64,000 bases of DNA from Membranipora membranacea (Eukaryota; Bryozoa; Gymnolaemata; Cheilostomatida; Membraniporidae): contig OU612074.1 in assembly GCA_914767715.1 (NCBI GenBank), forward strand, positions 18,774,062 through 18,838,061. The letters are read 5' to 3'. The notes below the pieces were generated by a model that worked only from the letters and a program-made list of their open reading frames with translations, ran no database searches and was not told the DNA's origin. The position numbers were made by a program, and so were the translations under genes. Positions 1 to 11,090 of the stretch are shown one piece after another; the first letter of the stretch is position 1, and each line of letters opens with the position of its first letter.

Positions 1-1260
1 AACTTTGGCCTCTCTACACCAGTGAGCTGTGGCATCACTGGAGCATTTATGTGTCATCAGTCAGCAGGTGTGATTTACCTGTTTGAAGAAGAGAAATAAC
101 GAAGATATATATGAACTCTTAACCCTGTTCAGACCATCTTCAACTTATTATATTCAACTCACATTTTGTTGCATCATACCTTAAAAACTAAATTACATAA
201 GCTAACTTATTCATTGCTTGTCCATTTCTGAGGATAATATAACAAACTCTCAGACCATGGTTTAGTGACATTAGAACATGCAATAAGTGAGAGATGCTTG
301 AACTCAATCGCGGTGATGTTGTGACCTACTTAGTTTGAGTAAATATAATCGGGATACAAAACTAGATGGTGAGCAGTATGCACTGCAATGTGAGACTCGA
401 AGACTGGTTTTGCAGACTGCTACTAGTTTTCAGAAGAAGTCAACTGGCAAACAGAACACAAGTACAAAGATCGTTAACTAAACTAGATAACAGTGTTTGT
501 ATTGAGTCACACCTAGTTTAAGAGCTCAAATATTGCCAGATTGATGATCGATGTATTTCATAATTAATCATAAACCGCAATATAATCTGGAATGTGGTTG
601 ATGATCATACTGGACAAAGTTTGAGAACCTAAACTAAGTCCTACCTGGGGTTCCCTCTAGCAGTAACGCGTTCCTTGATTTGGTGGCACTTTTCTTTACA
701 CTGTAAATAAAACAATATTGGTAAGATTACATCGAAGGAATTCTCAGGTCAAATGCTGTCAAAAATACCGTCATAAGTTTGTAGATAGATGATTGATGGA
801 CACTAAGTCAGGTGTGTGTGTGACTGACAAGCAAAAATGTGTCCGAATGGATCGGCTTCTCCCTAAGTACAACCTCAGAAAGTAGCTTTGTTTACAGAGC
901 AGATTTTGTCTACTCAATAACCAGGAAACCTGCCTCCGGATTGCAAGATTAATTTGACATATATCACTTCACTTACCTCTGGATAAAGGTTGGTTGTAGA
1001 TTCAGCTTTCTCATACTCTATTTCTAAGATGATTTAGTGACGAGGTTTGTAGCGTCTTATATCTCATACATATCCTCTAGTGGTAGATAATCAGCCAGTT
1101 TGGGAGTCTTCATAACTTCATCAGTCCGCTGAGCAGGAGGAGCAACTCTAAAATCAGGAGTGTTGTTATTCAGTAAATTCGAGTTGCCCCCTACCGTCAA
1201 ATTATCAGCTATTGAGCTTGAGATATAAGAGTAAAGAGATTCCCTTGACTAGATGAACCA
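1..1260. repeat. Unit A, duplication block 1
   Basis: This stretch is repeated with small differences at 41,295-42,360, and shorter pieces recur at 37,088-37,170 and 38,120-38,580. All begin with the same run (CTCTCTACACCAGT at 14, 41,309 and 37,102), followed by the CATCAGTCAGCAGG motif. I see no convincing coding exon. The block marks the left edge of a tandem duplication whose start lies upstream of the window. Confidence 0.85.
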
Positions 1261-1530
1261 ATGATGAAACTGTTAAAGGCCACTCACAACAGCGAAGTTT
1301 ATTCTATGAGTACTGGGATGCGATTTTGGATTTTGCCCATCATCTTTGAAGGGGAGAGAGTTATCCTCTCTCGAGTACAGGAACTGGGACCCATAGTACT
1401 CATGCCGCGTCCTATAATCGTGGCCGTCGGAGACCCGACTACTCTTAATATCGAAGAGGCAGAGGGGGTTCTTTTGACTGCGTGTGGGGTGTGCAAACAC
1501 ACAGTGGACCTCCGGAATTTTTAGTCCCGT

Positions 1531-1951
1531 TCCACAAGGACCTGGCTAGGATGAATGGTGGAGACCGAGGGTGCTGGGGGCTGGAACAATCAACAATGAA
1601 AGCTCCCCCAGTGAGACTCGAACCCACAACTCCTGCAGCACTAATCGCCTGGCAGTGAATAGCAAGCGGGCTAACCGATTGCGCCATCTCACCATCCCCA
1701 AAAAAGAATGGGTCGATGGCGCTAATTCCACAAGGACCTGGCTAGGATGAATGGTGGAGACCGAGGGTGCTGGGGGCTGGAACAATCAACAATGAAAGCT
1801 CCCCAGTGGGACTCGGACCCACAACTCCTGCGGCACTAATCGCCTGGCAGTGAATAGCAAGCGGGCTAACCGATTGCGCCATCTCACCATCCCCAAAAAA
1901 GAATGGGTCGATGGCGCTAATTCCACAAGGACCTGGCTAGGATGAATGGTG
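1531..1951 (-). repeat. Two tandem tRNA-derived SINE monomers plus a partial third
   Basis: Two units of about 195 bp (1,531-1,726 and 1,727-1,921) and a third start (1,922-1,951) are nearly identical. Read on the minus strand, each has a Pol III A box (TGGCGCAATCGGTTAGC) and B box (GGGTTCGAGTC, or GGGTCCGAGTC in the second), so the head is tRNA-like. The downstream body contains GTTGATTGTTCCAGCCCCCA. A related partial copy lies at 5,690-5,790 on the + strand. Confidence 0.85.
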
Positions 1952-2046
1952 TACCAGTACCAAATCAGAAATGACTGCAGGTGCCGGGTATTGAACCTAG
2001 ACCTCAAAGATCACAAGCCCATACCCTTAACTATTAGACCACTCCT
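1952..2046 (-). repeat. tRNA-like SINE head (His-like anticodon loop)
   Basis: The minus strand reads GGAGTGGTCTAATAGTTAAG (A box region), an anticodon-like loop TTGTGAT, and a B-box-like AGGTTCAATACCC. It has no matching acceptor stem, so this is a SINE head rather than a functional tRNA gene. Confidence 0.6.
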
Positions 2047-2267
2047 GATTTTGCCCATACCATATACTCACCATCAGGACACAATCTTTCAATAATACAA
2101 CGGAATCAAAAATATTCAAAAATAATTTCCTAGGATGTTTTGGAAACAATTGGGAGACAGATATGGGAGGGCTTTGGATATCTTCTTTTATTAATTGACC
2201 AATAAATAGCAGAGATGCAGTGTGCCCAAGTCAAACATTTGTTAGGGCACATATGTGAAATTCAAAC

Positions 2268-2352
2268 CTTGGCGGTGTAGAATACTGTCCCAAGTCCGAC
2301 TGTTGGTCTTCCTGGACATTCTCTTGGCTTCTACCGCCTCCGATATTTGTCT
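2268..2352 (-). pseudogene. Candidate exon of an unknown gene, duplicated in unit B
   Basis: On the minus strand an acceptor (TCTTATATTACAG) is followed by an open 85-bp segment rich in Arg, Lys and Ser (motif EAKRMSRKTNSRTW) and a possible donor at CAAG|GTTTGA. The same segment at about 42,800-42,890 has accumulated a stop codon (TAG) and an indel near the acceptor, so at least that copy is dead. I recognise no domain. It could also be non-coding sequence that happens to be open in one copy. Confidence 0.3.
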
Positions 2353-2469
2353 CTGTAATATAAGAGTCAGCATCTGTGACATGATCTGCGACTGAAGATA
2401 CAAATAAGAATATATTCTGTATGCCTTTGTACATATTTGGGGGAGCGAGTCTGACAACTTCCGAATTTA

Positions 2470-3050
2470 ATACAAAAAATAATCTTGGCCTATACAGTAT
2501 TGACTTGACTTGACTTTGAGTTTCAGAATGTAATGAGTCTAACTTGCGATCAGACTTGCAATTGAGTGAGGCATGCCTAGATATAAGTGCGAAGGAAAAG
2601 TGAGCTTACAATGTTGTGAAACATAACTTTGTGTCTCTGAACCCCATTCCAAATGTATGTCCAAATTTCACTTCTACCCCATCAAACAAAGCTTGCCAAG
2701 ACAGACTCACGTATCCTGATAAAACAAATCTCTTCGATTATGTCTAATTTATACAAGTTTCCTGTACAAAACACTGCAAATACTTAGTTAGTTTTTCTGC
2801 AGATATGTAAACTTACACAATGTAAATCTTTGATTTTCTCTTTTACCTCACCCAGTTTCACAGATTTATATTTTACCATCTCTCTGAGCAGACAAGTAGT
2901 TCTATCTATTTACTCAGTGTGCTTCCTTTGTGAAGACAACTCCTGCTGCATAACTTCCTAAACCATAAAATACACAAAAATCTTTTAGTTACCAGTGACT
3001 GTAAGAGAAAAAATAAATCAAAACAAATATTTAAGGTAGTTTTTTTCCTG
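2470..3050. other. Unassigned stretch
   Basis: AT-rich sequence with no supportable exon, repeat head or RNA gene. It has no counterpart in unit B. Confidence 0.5.
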
Positions 3051-3272
3051 GCCGAAAGACTAACCCAAGAAGCTAGCATAGGATATTGTACGTTTCCCCA
3101 AATTAAACTTGGTGCACCAGGTAAGTTGCTCTCCGGAATCAACTGGAAAATATAAAGCCAGTGTGGCCTCTGAATTTACTAGTGGCCACCAAAAACTATT
3201 CGTTACGACTTGAACCCAGGAGATAAATGTGTTAATAATGTGCGGATTGGGCCTTATGTACATCATTCTTAC

Positions 3273-3472
3273 CCTCATAGCAGATGCATTTTTCAAAAGT
3301 CTATTGAGAGTAATGGCAGGCTCAGGTCGAACTTCACCATCTCTCTTCTTCACCTCTGTCATCAATCTATCAAACTCTCCAGCGGACAGCTGTACCTGAC
3401 TAAATACTGTGTCTCTTTTACTCATCTCCATCGCAAAACTAGTCAAGATGATGCAATCATTAGGAGAAATCA
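3273..3472 (-). CDS. Candidate internal exon, unknown protein
   Basis: The minus strand is open from about 3,473 to 3,060, the longest non-repeat frame in this part of the window. The likely exon lies between an acceptor (GACCAG before 3,472) and a donor (GAGG|GTAAGA after 3,273). Its translation is charged and helical (AMEMSKRDTVFSQVQLS, then a segment ending LNRLLKNASAM), with no signal peptide or cysteines. A second acceptor-like site (TTATATTTTCCAG) about 130 bp further along could begin a last exon ending near 3,060. No domain is recognised. Codon composition looks less random than the surrounding frames, but I cannot exclude chance. Confidence 0.4.
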
Positions 3473-3599
3473 CTGGTCAAGTAGGAGGGAGTTCAGTTTT
3501 GATTTTTACTTATTATCCCTGGCCAACAATACCACTCACCACCACCAAGCCAAGCACAACTCGACCTAAACTCTTAGTGATATTTTGAGTTACTGATCA

Positions 3600-5200
3600 A
3601 CCTAGGCCTATGTAGATCTAGTACAAGCTGATTGATATAGGCAGAAACTAGCCCCTCAGGTCCAATTGACCTCATCACCCAACAAACTACTTTCGACACA
3701 ACTAATAAACCTCTCGAGCCTGTAGAAAATGAAAATGCTATCAGTTCGATCTTGACTTGCATGAGCAATCTCATTCTTCGAACATCAAAAATTCTAGATA
3801 GCCAGAAAGTTTCCAGAGTACGACCGCTGCATAAAAAAGGTGAAAATTTGACTGTAACGATTACCAGTCAATATCAATTTTAACTGCAATATCTAAGATT
3901 GTGGAGAAAGTATTTGCTATCCAACTACGTTTTTATTTGGAAATCGCCAGCCAGTTTGGATTCCGGGAATAGCGGAGCACAACTTCTTTATAGACTTCAG
4001 AAAGGCTTTGGAAACCATCAACCATGATATTTTAATAAAAAAATTGCCTTTTTTATAATTTTACAGCTGATGCATGTGACATAATGAAATCTTATTTAGA
4101 AAACAGAAAACAATTTGTCAAAATCAATGATCATTCCAGTATAATGGAAAAGGTCGTATAGGAGTTTCTCAGGGATCCGTATTAGGCCCAATTTTATTTT
4201 TAATATTCATCAATGATTTGGTTATATCCACACCAATGTTTAAATCTATTCTCTTTGCCGACGGCACAAACATATTTCCCCATGATCCCGAAATTTTAAA
4301 ATCAATTGTTCTTAAAATTGAACAATGGCGCTTGAGTAATAAATTGATTTTGTATACTATACAAAAGCAATTAAGGTAATTCTTAAATCCCAAAATAAAC
4401 AAAATTTTGATCCTTAGCAGTAAAAAATAAAACTCAGTAATCAGGTTTTAGAGACAAAAAATAGCACCAAAATGATCGGCATTGACCTTGATGAGAGCAT
4501 TATTTTTAAAGCACATATTTTAGATATTTTGAGGAAATTGAACAACATCCTATTTTTAATGCGCAGATACGCCCATCTCTTGATATTCCCACGATGATCG
4601 ATTTGTATTACACATTCTTTTATCCACATTTAATTTATGGTATTGAGTTTCATGGTCATGCTGCAAATTGTCATCTCAATCACATCTATTTACTTCAAAA
4701 ATCAGCTCTGTGTATCATATTAAAAATCCACCCTCATGGTCAGAGGTGACCTTTGTCTTTTCTATGTGTCAAAGTATGCCCATTGTTATTTGTTAGTTTT
4801 TAACGATACTCGCCTTAATGGCAAGTTAGAAACCCAAACCCCTGCCATTACAGCCACTAGGTCAAAAGAGAAATTTGCCACAAAGAGAGCAAACAACTGT
4901 AGAGGGGAGATGTCACTGCTAACCACCGGTGTTAAACTGTGGAGTTCACACCTACTGGAGGTGGAGGGGGCTGCTCATTCCGCTTTGCGTGGGAGGTTAG
5001 CGTCCTCGCTATGGGGATGTGGTTCGCTTCTTGCCGAGTAGGCTGCGTGGCCAGACTAGCCCTGGGGACAGTAGCAATCGTTGTTCCAATAATCTGATGG
5101 TTGTCACACTACTCTCGGACTAATCTGACCATGTCGCTGCCTTATTTTATTTCACCATTTTAGTGCATTTTGTTTTAAATACAAGCCCCCTTGACTTTTG
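3600..5200 (+). pseudogene. LINE (CR1/L2/Jockey-like) reverse transcriptase remnant
   Basis: The + strand, read across several frameshifts and stops, gives recognisable reverse-transcriptase blocks in order: PLHKKGEN near 3,830; the SKIVEK and QFGFRE region near 3,900-3,970; a DFRKA segment followed by INHDILIKKL near 4,000-4,045; GVSQGSVLGPILF near 4,160-4,195; and a FADGT segment near 4,255, where intact enzymes have FADD. The second catalytic aspartate is therefore Gly. Downstream, PHLIYGIE (about 4,630) and LLQKSA (about 4,690) match the C-terminal region of such ORF2 proteins. A 3' end of the same family is at 31,920-32,460. Dead element. Confidence 0.85.
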
Positions 5201-5255
5201 TTTGGGGGCAAATTGAATCCCATAATTACAGCCAATTTTGTTTGGATTATCATAA

Positions 5256-6100
5256 TTACTGCTGATACTTACTTGAGTGCAGTGATGGTAAGATTAGCCT
5301 GTAGTATTCACCCCTCACCCCAGGAAGCTGTCTTATCATGCAGCTGAGATAAGGCTGACAGAACACAGTATCCAGCCAAGTGAGATTTGTTAATTGCGCA
5401 ATCATTGGGGATATTAATGGAACATTTGTATTTTTATGGATTAGGGGAACAAACCTGACTTTAAACAAGTTTATAGCATAGTGTCATAGGTCTATAGATT
5501 ATTTTGCATGGTTGTATGAATTTTTGTATATGGCTGGTTCACAAGTTTGGTAATGCTACAGCCTCAATTTAGTTGTGATTCAATGGTTAAAATAATATCC
5601 TGGCTTACTTAGCTTGGTTGTAGCTAAATAATCTGCATAATAGCGCTGGTAATGCCCCCTCTAAAGTAATTCAAACCAATATACGGTGAGCGCGCTTGCT
5701 CCTCACTGCGAGGCGATCAGTTGAGGGTTCCAGTCCCATTGGGGGAGCCTTCAAGGTTGATTGTTCCAACCCCCAGCAACCTGCTCGAGTGTATACCTCA
5801 CCTATACATATCTATGCCAGTATGTGCCAAACTATATTGAATCCATTTCGAGATTTTACTATCACACTGAGACTGATTTAGGATTTATCTACTTATTGAA
5901 GGGTACTCCTCGCCACTTGATAAATACTTCGGAGGTTCTGTAGTCAAGTTTCACATGAAAGGGTGACGTCACATTTAGTTTTAGATTAAATCATTGATAC
6001 AAAAATCAGGCTAGAATTGCTTGGAATTAATTTTTTCCTGCATGGTTGTTATCAGAATATTTTTCTGAATTCACAAAGTATTTGGTTAATGTTGCAGGTG
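5256..6100 (+). repeat. Orphan copy of ABCG intron sequence with SINE insertion
   Basis: Segments match the intron of the ABCG pseudogene: GGATTAGGGGAACAAACCTGA at 5,441 equals 31,287, and the stretch leading to a TTGCAG acceptor at about 6,094 equals 32,870-32,929. The exon that should follow is not recognisable after 6,099. A tRNA-SINE fragment (5,690-5,790, B box AGGGTTCCAGTCCC) interrupts it. This is a decayed duplicate without coding content. Confidence 0.65.
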
Positions 6101-6660
6101 TGGGTTTGGCGATCGGGTCTTTTAAAGCTGAAGTAAAGATTCGGTCAGTTTGAATGAAATCTGAAGAGAAGATTTCCCCGTATTGTAAAGAAAAGGAAGG
6201 AAAGAGAACATCTTCTTCATATACTACTGAACTTTGGCCTAATATTGGCTCAGTTCATAAGAATAAGCTTCGGCTTTATGTCAATCAGTTGTTTTGAAGA
6301 GTTTATTCTGGAGTTTTGAAATTCAAGATTGCTCAGATTCCTCAGAAGAAATTGAGGTCAGCATTGTGTGATAAGAGCCCCTTCATCGCTTTACTACCTT
6401 GCAAGCATCAAATATTGTAAATTAGCCTCTACCCAACGGTTTGTTGGTGGGTGTTTGTGCTGTTCGCTCAGCAAGAATTTCTCTGGATCAGAAATTCTTT
6501 CAATCTTCCAGAATGCACTAAACTAATGCCAGAGTATACTCTTTCTGATCTGAGTTTTTCATATTACACACTATTATGCTGATGGCAGGATTGAAACTTT
6601 GGATCTATATCCAGACAAATTACTTTACATATTCTCAACAAATAATTCATTTCAGAACTT
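6100..6660. other. Unassigned stretch
   Basis: No gene, repeat head or splice-supported exon seen. The sequence has no match elsewhere in the window that I could find. Confidence 0.4.
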
Positions 6661-6669
6661 TACTTGTTA

Positions 6670-6775
6670 GAAACATGCTGGTAGTTGAATAACAAACATA
6701 CACGATTAATCTGATAAATCCAAAGTATATCGTGGTACCATTAGCTAGTCAGCGCAGACATTATACTCGTGACCC
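6670..6775 (+). repeat. Fragment of the promoter cassette
   Basis: CTGATAAATCCAAAGTATAT followed by a CAGCGCAGACAT-like stretch matches the start of the cassettes at 10,650, 34,170 and 47,700. The TATA part is missing here, so this is probably a non-functional piece left by duplication. Confidence 0.6.
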
Positions 6776-7553
6776 GCACTTCTGGGGGAGGCAGGGAGGC
6801 ATGCCTTTCCCTAGAAAGCTAAATGAGGTGTTCTTAAATCAAATCAATTTAACAATCATGATTATGAACAGCTCCTTTAGGATTTCCTTTTGCTATTTGT
6901 ATAACCCAAATTACTTTAGGGAGGTTACAGAACACCTCCTATTGATATTTTAGAACTGCCTCAGATTTTTACCTCCCCTGACATTTTTCAAAAACTACGG
7001 CCCTGCATTCGATAAGATCTATCATGTTTGTATAAAATTCATAGACCTACTAATAATAAACCTAGACAGGTGACAGATATAGAGCTTATACAGTGAGCAG
7101 TGAGGCCTATAATAACTGGAATTCCCCAATGACACAACGATACTGTGTTGTGCTCAGTGCATGCTGCCATGAATGGTTTTACTATATGAGCGTGACTGAT
7201 TATTAGCTATAATGGCATTTTCTCATAGAGATATCGTAGACCGATGCCTACAAGTTAATTTTATCTGAAAGGTGATGTACCAAGCAACGCCATAGTCTCT
7301 TAATATTTTCTCTAGCTTAAATATTGAATGAGATACAACCATTAGAAGTCGGCAATATCTGTAAACGTTGATACATTATAGCAAGGAGCAACAATGAAGA
7401 TAAAAATGTGTCTTGTATTGGTTGTAATAATAAATGAGAAGTCTTATTCTTACACTGAATTCAATGTATTCTTACTATGCAACTGAACATCCAGAAGTAC
7501 CACTAGAAGTTCGAGTTGCGTACCTTATATCATGATATGCATAGATAGACCAG

Positions 7554-8654
7554 TTACTGATGCTGAAATATTACCAATCTATTGAGTTTAGATCGGATGT
7601 TTTCATTTTTCTCTGATGTTATCTTCTGGGTTTCGTAATGAACTCGTATCATTATGTATCGGTGGATAAGGGATCTGATTGTTGAAGTGGAATGCACAGC
7701 ACATTTCATAAATCCATGCAAATTTCCTAAAAGAATATGGTTGAGGACTCTGTTTCGGGTTTTGATAAGTATGTTTGTGTCAACACCATTGCATGTTATA
7801 TAATTGCGGAGCAGTTGCTCGCTCACTACGAAGAGCTTCTTTGTGTTGGGAGAAAGTACAACAAGCCCGCCCCTATTCTTGACGGACACCAGTGTAGTAT
7901 CATCATTCGGGTCGTTAGTGTCTGTATCTATAAGTGAATCTCTACAGTCTGAACATGTCTAAGATACCTATCATGTTACGTTGTACTCTCTCCTTCTCAA
8001 ATCTGCGTATGTGTTGCTGCAATGTCTTTATTCGCCTCCTTGTTTCGGAACTTTGGCTTCAGGAGTTGTCTTCTTTTGCCCACGCCCCTCCTGCGGCACA
8101 TCGCTACTCAGTATTGAGGGTATATCTGGAACTACAGGTTCTGCTGCTTCAGCAGGAACTGTATCTGCTTGCACAGTATGTAAATCCTCACTAGTTTCTG
8201 CGCTGGAACTCGGAGGGGGGGTTTGCAGCGTCTCTGCTTAACACTCTACTTTTTTGGGTTGTGGGGGTCGTAGATACGCAGGATACTCCGGAAACATAGT
8301 AGGCACTGCATTCGGGTAGAGCATAGCCCGTCTCCCTGGAAGGTTAAGAGGCACTCTGTATGCATCCTTTCCAAAATGCTTGCTGCATAGAACACAGTTT
8401 GTGCTCGGTTTCCAATCTTTATGGGACACTGCTTCGATCCATTTGTCACGGCATTCCTGCTGAGGCAGAAAACGGTGGAAGATGAGGCTTGCATCCTTAA
8501 TTGGTGTCGACTACTTTTACTGGCCTGTAAAATTGAGAAACTCATAAACATGACATCAATCTTTCTCCTACTTTGCGAAAGTGAAAAAAGAGCAAAATGT
8601 CGCGCCTGTCATTGCCACCTTTACCTGACAGTATTGAAAAGTAGAGCATACCAT
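7554..8654 (-). pseudogene. THAP-domain P-type transposase pseudogene with internal deletion
   Basis: Exon 1 (8,654-8,625) encodes MVCSTFQYCQ with two Cys near the N terminus and ends at a GTAAAG donor in phase 0. Exon 2 (8,510-) continues with a THAP zinc-finger: FHRF, KW, DWKPS, C-x-x-CSKHF, and the C-terminal AVPT-F motif. An in-frame TAA sits at 8,240-8,238, the frame then runs on as a Ser/Pro/Glu-rich linker to 8,028. A shifted frame carries a basic coiled coil (LQQHIRRFEKERVQRN, to about 7,942). A third segment (to 7,554) carries NRGGLV and ends with RLVIFQHQ, as at the C-terminus of P/THAP9-type transposases. The RNase H-like catalytic core is absent: roughly 330 codons remain of a protein usually 700-900 residues long. 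THAP would bind the element's own ends. Confidence 0.85.
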
Positions 8655-9049
8655 ACCATGGAACTGAAACAAATTAAAACACAAGTATAGTTATGAATCT
8701 TATCTTACCGATTGCGATGTTGATGCGATGTCAGGTGTGCAAGAAATCCACTGAGCAACTGGACAGTTTAGTCTCAATAAGGCAAAGCCCACCAATGAAG
8801 AGTATGCAAAAATTAAGCTAATCCTACAGCGATAACTTTCAAGATCATGCTACTTATGGGGACGTGTCACAAACCCCTTGAGCTACAATACAGATGGACA
8901 CAGCATGTGCAAGGTTGACCAAGGTTATAGCTATTTTTAGCTAGCCATGCTTTGAGTCATCAACTGATTGCAGCAAACCCACATGGTAAGGCCTGTGTCT
9001 TTCAGAATGCATAAACAAATATTTTCACGCAACAGTCAGTCATTGAGTC

Positions 9050-9400
9050 ATGATATTTCCGACTTCTAATGGACGTAACTCACTCAATAGTTGAGTCAGA
9101 TACAAAATTCAAAGACTCACAGCTGGCTTGGTCCATCACATTTCACATAAAATTAACTTGCTTGCATAATTTCTCGATGAATCTGTGAGAAAAATGCTAT
9201 TTTCTTGCTGCAATGCTTAAATAATGTATCACTGTTTACAGATATTGCTGGCTTCTAATGGTCGTATCTCATTCAATATTTGAGCTAGAGAAAAAATTCA
9301 GTGACTATGACGTTGCTTGTTACATCACCCTCCAGATAAAACTAACTTGGATGCATCAGTCTTCGAAATCTCTATGAGAAAAATGACATTATAGCTAATA
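9050..9400. repeat. Subterminal tandem repeat in the P-like element
   Basis: Two diverged copies of about 180 bp (9,052-9,230 and 9,245-9,400) share GACTTCTAATGG/GGCTTCTAATGG, CACTCAATA/CATTCAATA and TGAGAAAAATG blocks. P-type elements often carry subterminal transposase-binding repeats; that role is inferred. Confidence 0.6.
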
Positions 9401-10569
9401 ATCAGTCAAGCTCATAGTAAAACCATTCATTGCAGCGCTCACTGTGCACAACACAGTAACGTTATGTCATTGGGGAATTCCGGTTATTATAGGCCTCACT
9501 TCAGCTGCGCAGGTCACCTGTCTAGGTTTATTATTAGTAGGTCTATGATAAAATTAGACATCGCTGCCGAAATCAATATAGCATATTGTATCTTAGAGTG
9601 ATAGACTAGGAAGTTACTGATGATGGATAAAGAAATTACCTCATTTATCCGATAAGTCTATAATATCGCGGCACAATCAGTTTTTCAGCAGACTTGATAA
9701 TGGATGGGATGAATTCTGTTTGTGAAATGCTTTATATCCTCCAGAATGAACCAAGCTATTGTTATAGATTATCAAATTGTGTAACTGATATTGCAAAATC
9801 ATTTTGCTAGCTTCTCTCAAAAGAAAGTGTTTAATACAGAAAGTGTTATCCTCTCTAGACGCGCCCTGTTTATGACAAAACAGAGGGTGGGCTGCCCCTA
9901 AAGAGGGACGCAAGTTGCCCGAAATCCTCATGCTGAGAATGTGATACATTCTAGAAAACTAAAATGCATACTAGAGGTGAGGCCATGGAGGACGAAAGAC
10001 GAAACCTTGCAATTTTAACCAACAACACTAGGCCATCAATGCAAGAGACTATTTGGAGGGGAAAAATCATCTCAATAAAGACTAAATCGGCTATAGGACA
10101 AGCCGCAGTACAACTGAAGTGAGCATTATCAATAGTGGAACACCTTATTTGTTATCAAATTGATAATTTCATGGATATCCTTCTCCAACATGTATAGGCT
10201 AATGGAGCATTGTGGTTTTGATAACAGTTTTTCTGAGTAAATATTATTCAGTCAAGTTTGGCGCCTGTCAAAAACGGTGTTCCCCAGTGTTCAGTTGTCA
10301 ACCTCTACCATTATTAGTTATTAGAAATGACCTTTTGAATGCAGTACTTGAATTAAATCATATATTTTCTTAGTACCAAACCTGAAACTATGAGGTGAAA
10401 TTTCCCTTTTACCCTGTCAAAGTCGGACGGAGGGGAGGGAAGGGGGATGGGGACAAAGGTGAAGCCACTCTAATACCAGACTGGCCCATGATTTTTGTAA
10501 ATTTATTTTCGAACATATTTTACTTCTATATTTCCAAGGTTTATTTTTTAGAATCCATTTCAAGACCGA

Positions 10570-11010
10570 TTATTTAACATGACACCACATTCTTATATAA
10601 CTGTTGAAACAGAACTTCTACAGTGGTATTGGCGGTACAAAACTTACATTACCCATCTGATAAATCCAAAGTATATGATGGCACCATCCACTTGTCAGCG
10701 CAGACATGATACTGGACATGATGTATTATGTTTGTATATTATATCACGTAAGAGCCGAGATTAATACTGGGAATTTTAGAGATACACATCCTTGTCTGTT
10801 TATCGTAAAATCTGAAACCTGCTGGTGGTTGAATAGCAAACTTACATTATAATTCTATAATAACTAAAAGTACACCACAGCACCAATCAACCATTCAGCA
10901 CAGGACATGATGTATTATGCTTATCAAATATTATGATCAAATAACATGGGATAACTTTGAGTATAGACTTACAAGGAAACACATCCGCAGTATGTAGGCC
11001 TATATAACGG
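10570..11010 (+). promoter_or_regulatory. Promoter cassette A (upstream of the two-domain SapA gene)
   Basis: About 500 bp that recurs at 34,150-34,560 and 47,610-48,060. It contains two diverged internal repeats (each with a -GTATA-C- core, CAGCGCAGACATGATACTGG or a similar run, and a run near TGTTTGTATATTATATCAC), and ends in a TATA box at 11,001-11,007 (TATATAA). The start codon is about 90 bp downstream of the TATA box, giving room for a short leader that is also conserved between cassettes (AAAGATCTTGTTGTACCAGA). Confidence 0.7.
11001..11007 (+). promoter_or_regulatory. TATA box
   Basis: TATATAA, 84 bp before the signal-exon ATG. The matching positions are TATATAA at 34,526 and the weaker CATATAA at 48,045. 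Confidence 0.7.
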
Positions 11011-11090
11011 TGTCTAGACAAGTCAACAATTCATTAAGTCTTAGAAAAGCACCAGAAGCAATCAGAAAAGATCTTGTTGTACCAGAAAAC

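Larger units (their letters stand above)
1341..2058 (-). mobile_element. Composite retro-inserted SINE element with 12-bp target duplication
   Basis: The insertion is flanked by GATTTTGCCCAT at 1,329-1,340 and 2,047-2,058. The paralogous unit B has a single copy of this 12-mer at 42,421-42,432, so the empty site is preserved. Inside are an unassigned 5' part (which shares GAGTTATCC-CTCTC-GAGT-CAGG-type sequence with 46,546 and 61,866), two tandem SINE monomers and a separate tRNA-like head. Target duplications of this length are typical of LINE-mobilised elements. It inserted after the A/B duplication or was lost cleanly from B; the former is far more likely. Confidence 0.8.
7040..9547 (-). 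mobile_element. P-element-like DNA transposon, internally deleted
   Basis: 2,508 bp bounded by an 8-bp duplication ATAAAATT (7,032-7,039 and 9,548-9,555). The termini are inverted: CATAGACCTACTAATAATAA at the left and its complement at the right end (…TTATTATTAGTAGGTCTATG). The inverted repeats run imperfectly for about 200 bp (7,040-7,250 against 9,345-9,547). Unit B has the unoccupied site ATAACATT at 46,210-46,217 with the same flanks. An 8-bp duplication, THAP domain and P-type transposase C-terminus together place it in the P superfamily. The encoded transposase is broken, so the copy is non-autonomous. Confidence 0.93.
6900..11090. repeat. Unit A, duplication block 2 (interrupted by the P-like element)
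   Basis: 6,900-7,039 joined to 9,548-11,090 matches 46,090-48,130 in unit B in the same orientation. The P-like element at 7,040-9,547 is the main difference. The non-genic part 9,556-10,570 includes a family sequence also seen near 46,340 (TTCAGCAGAC, GATAATGGATGG) and a G-rich run at 10,425-10,460. No exon was found in it. Confidence 0.85.
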
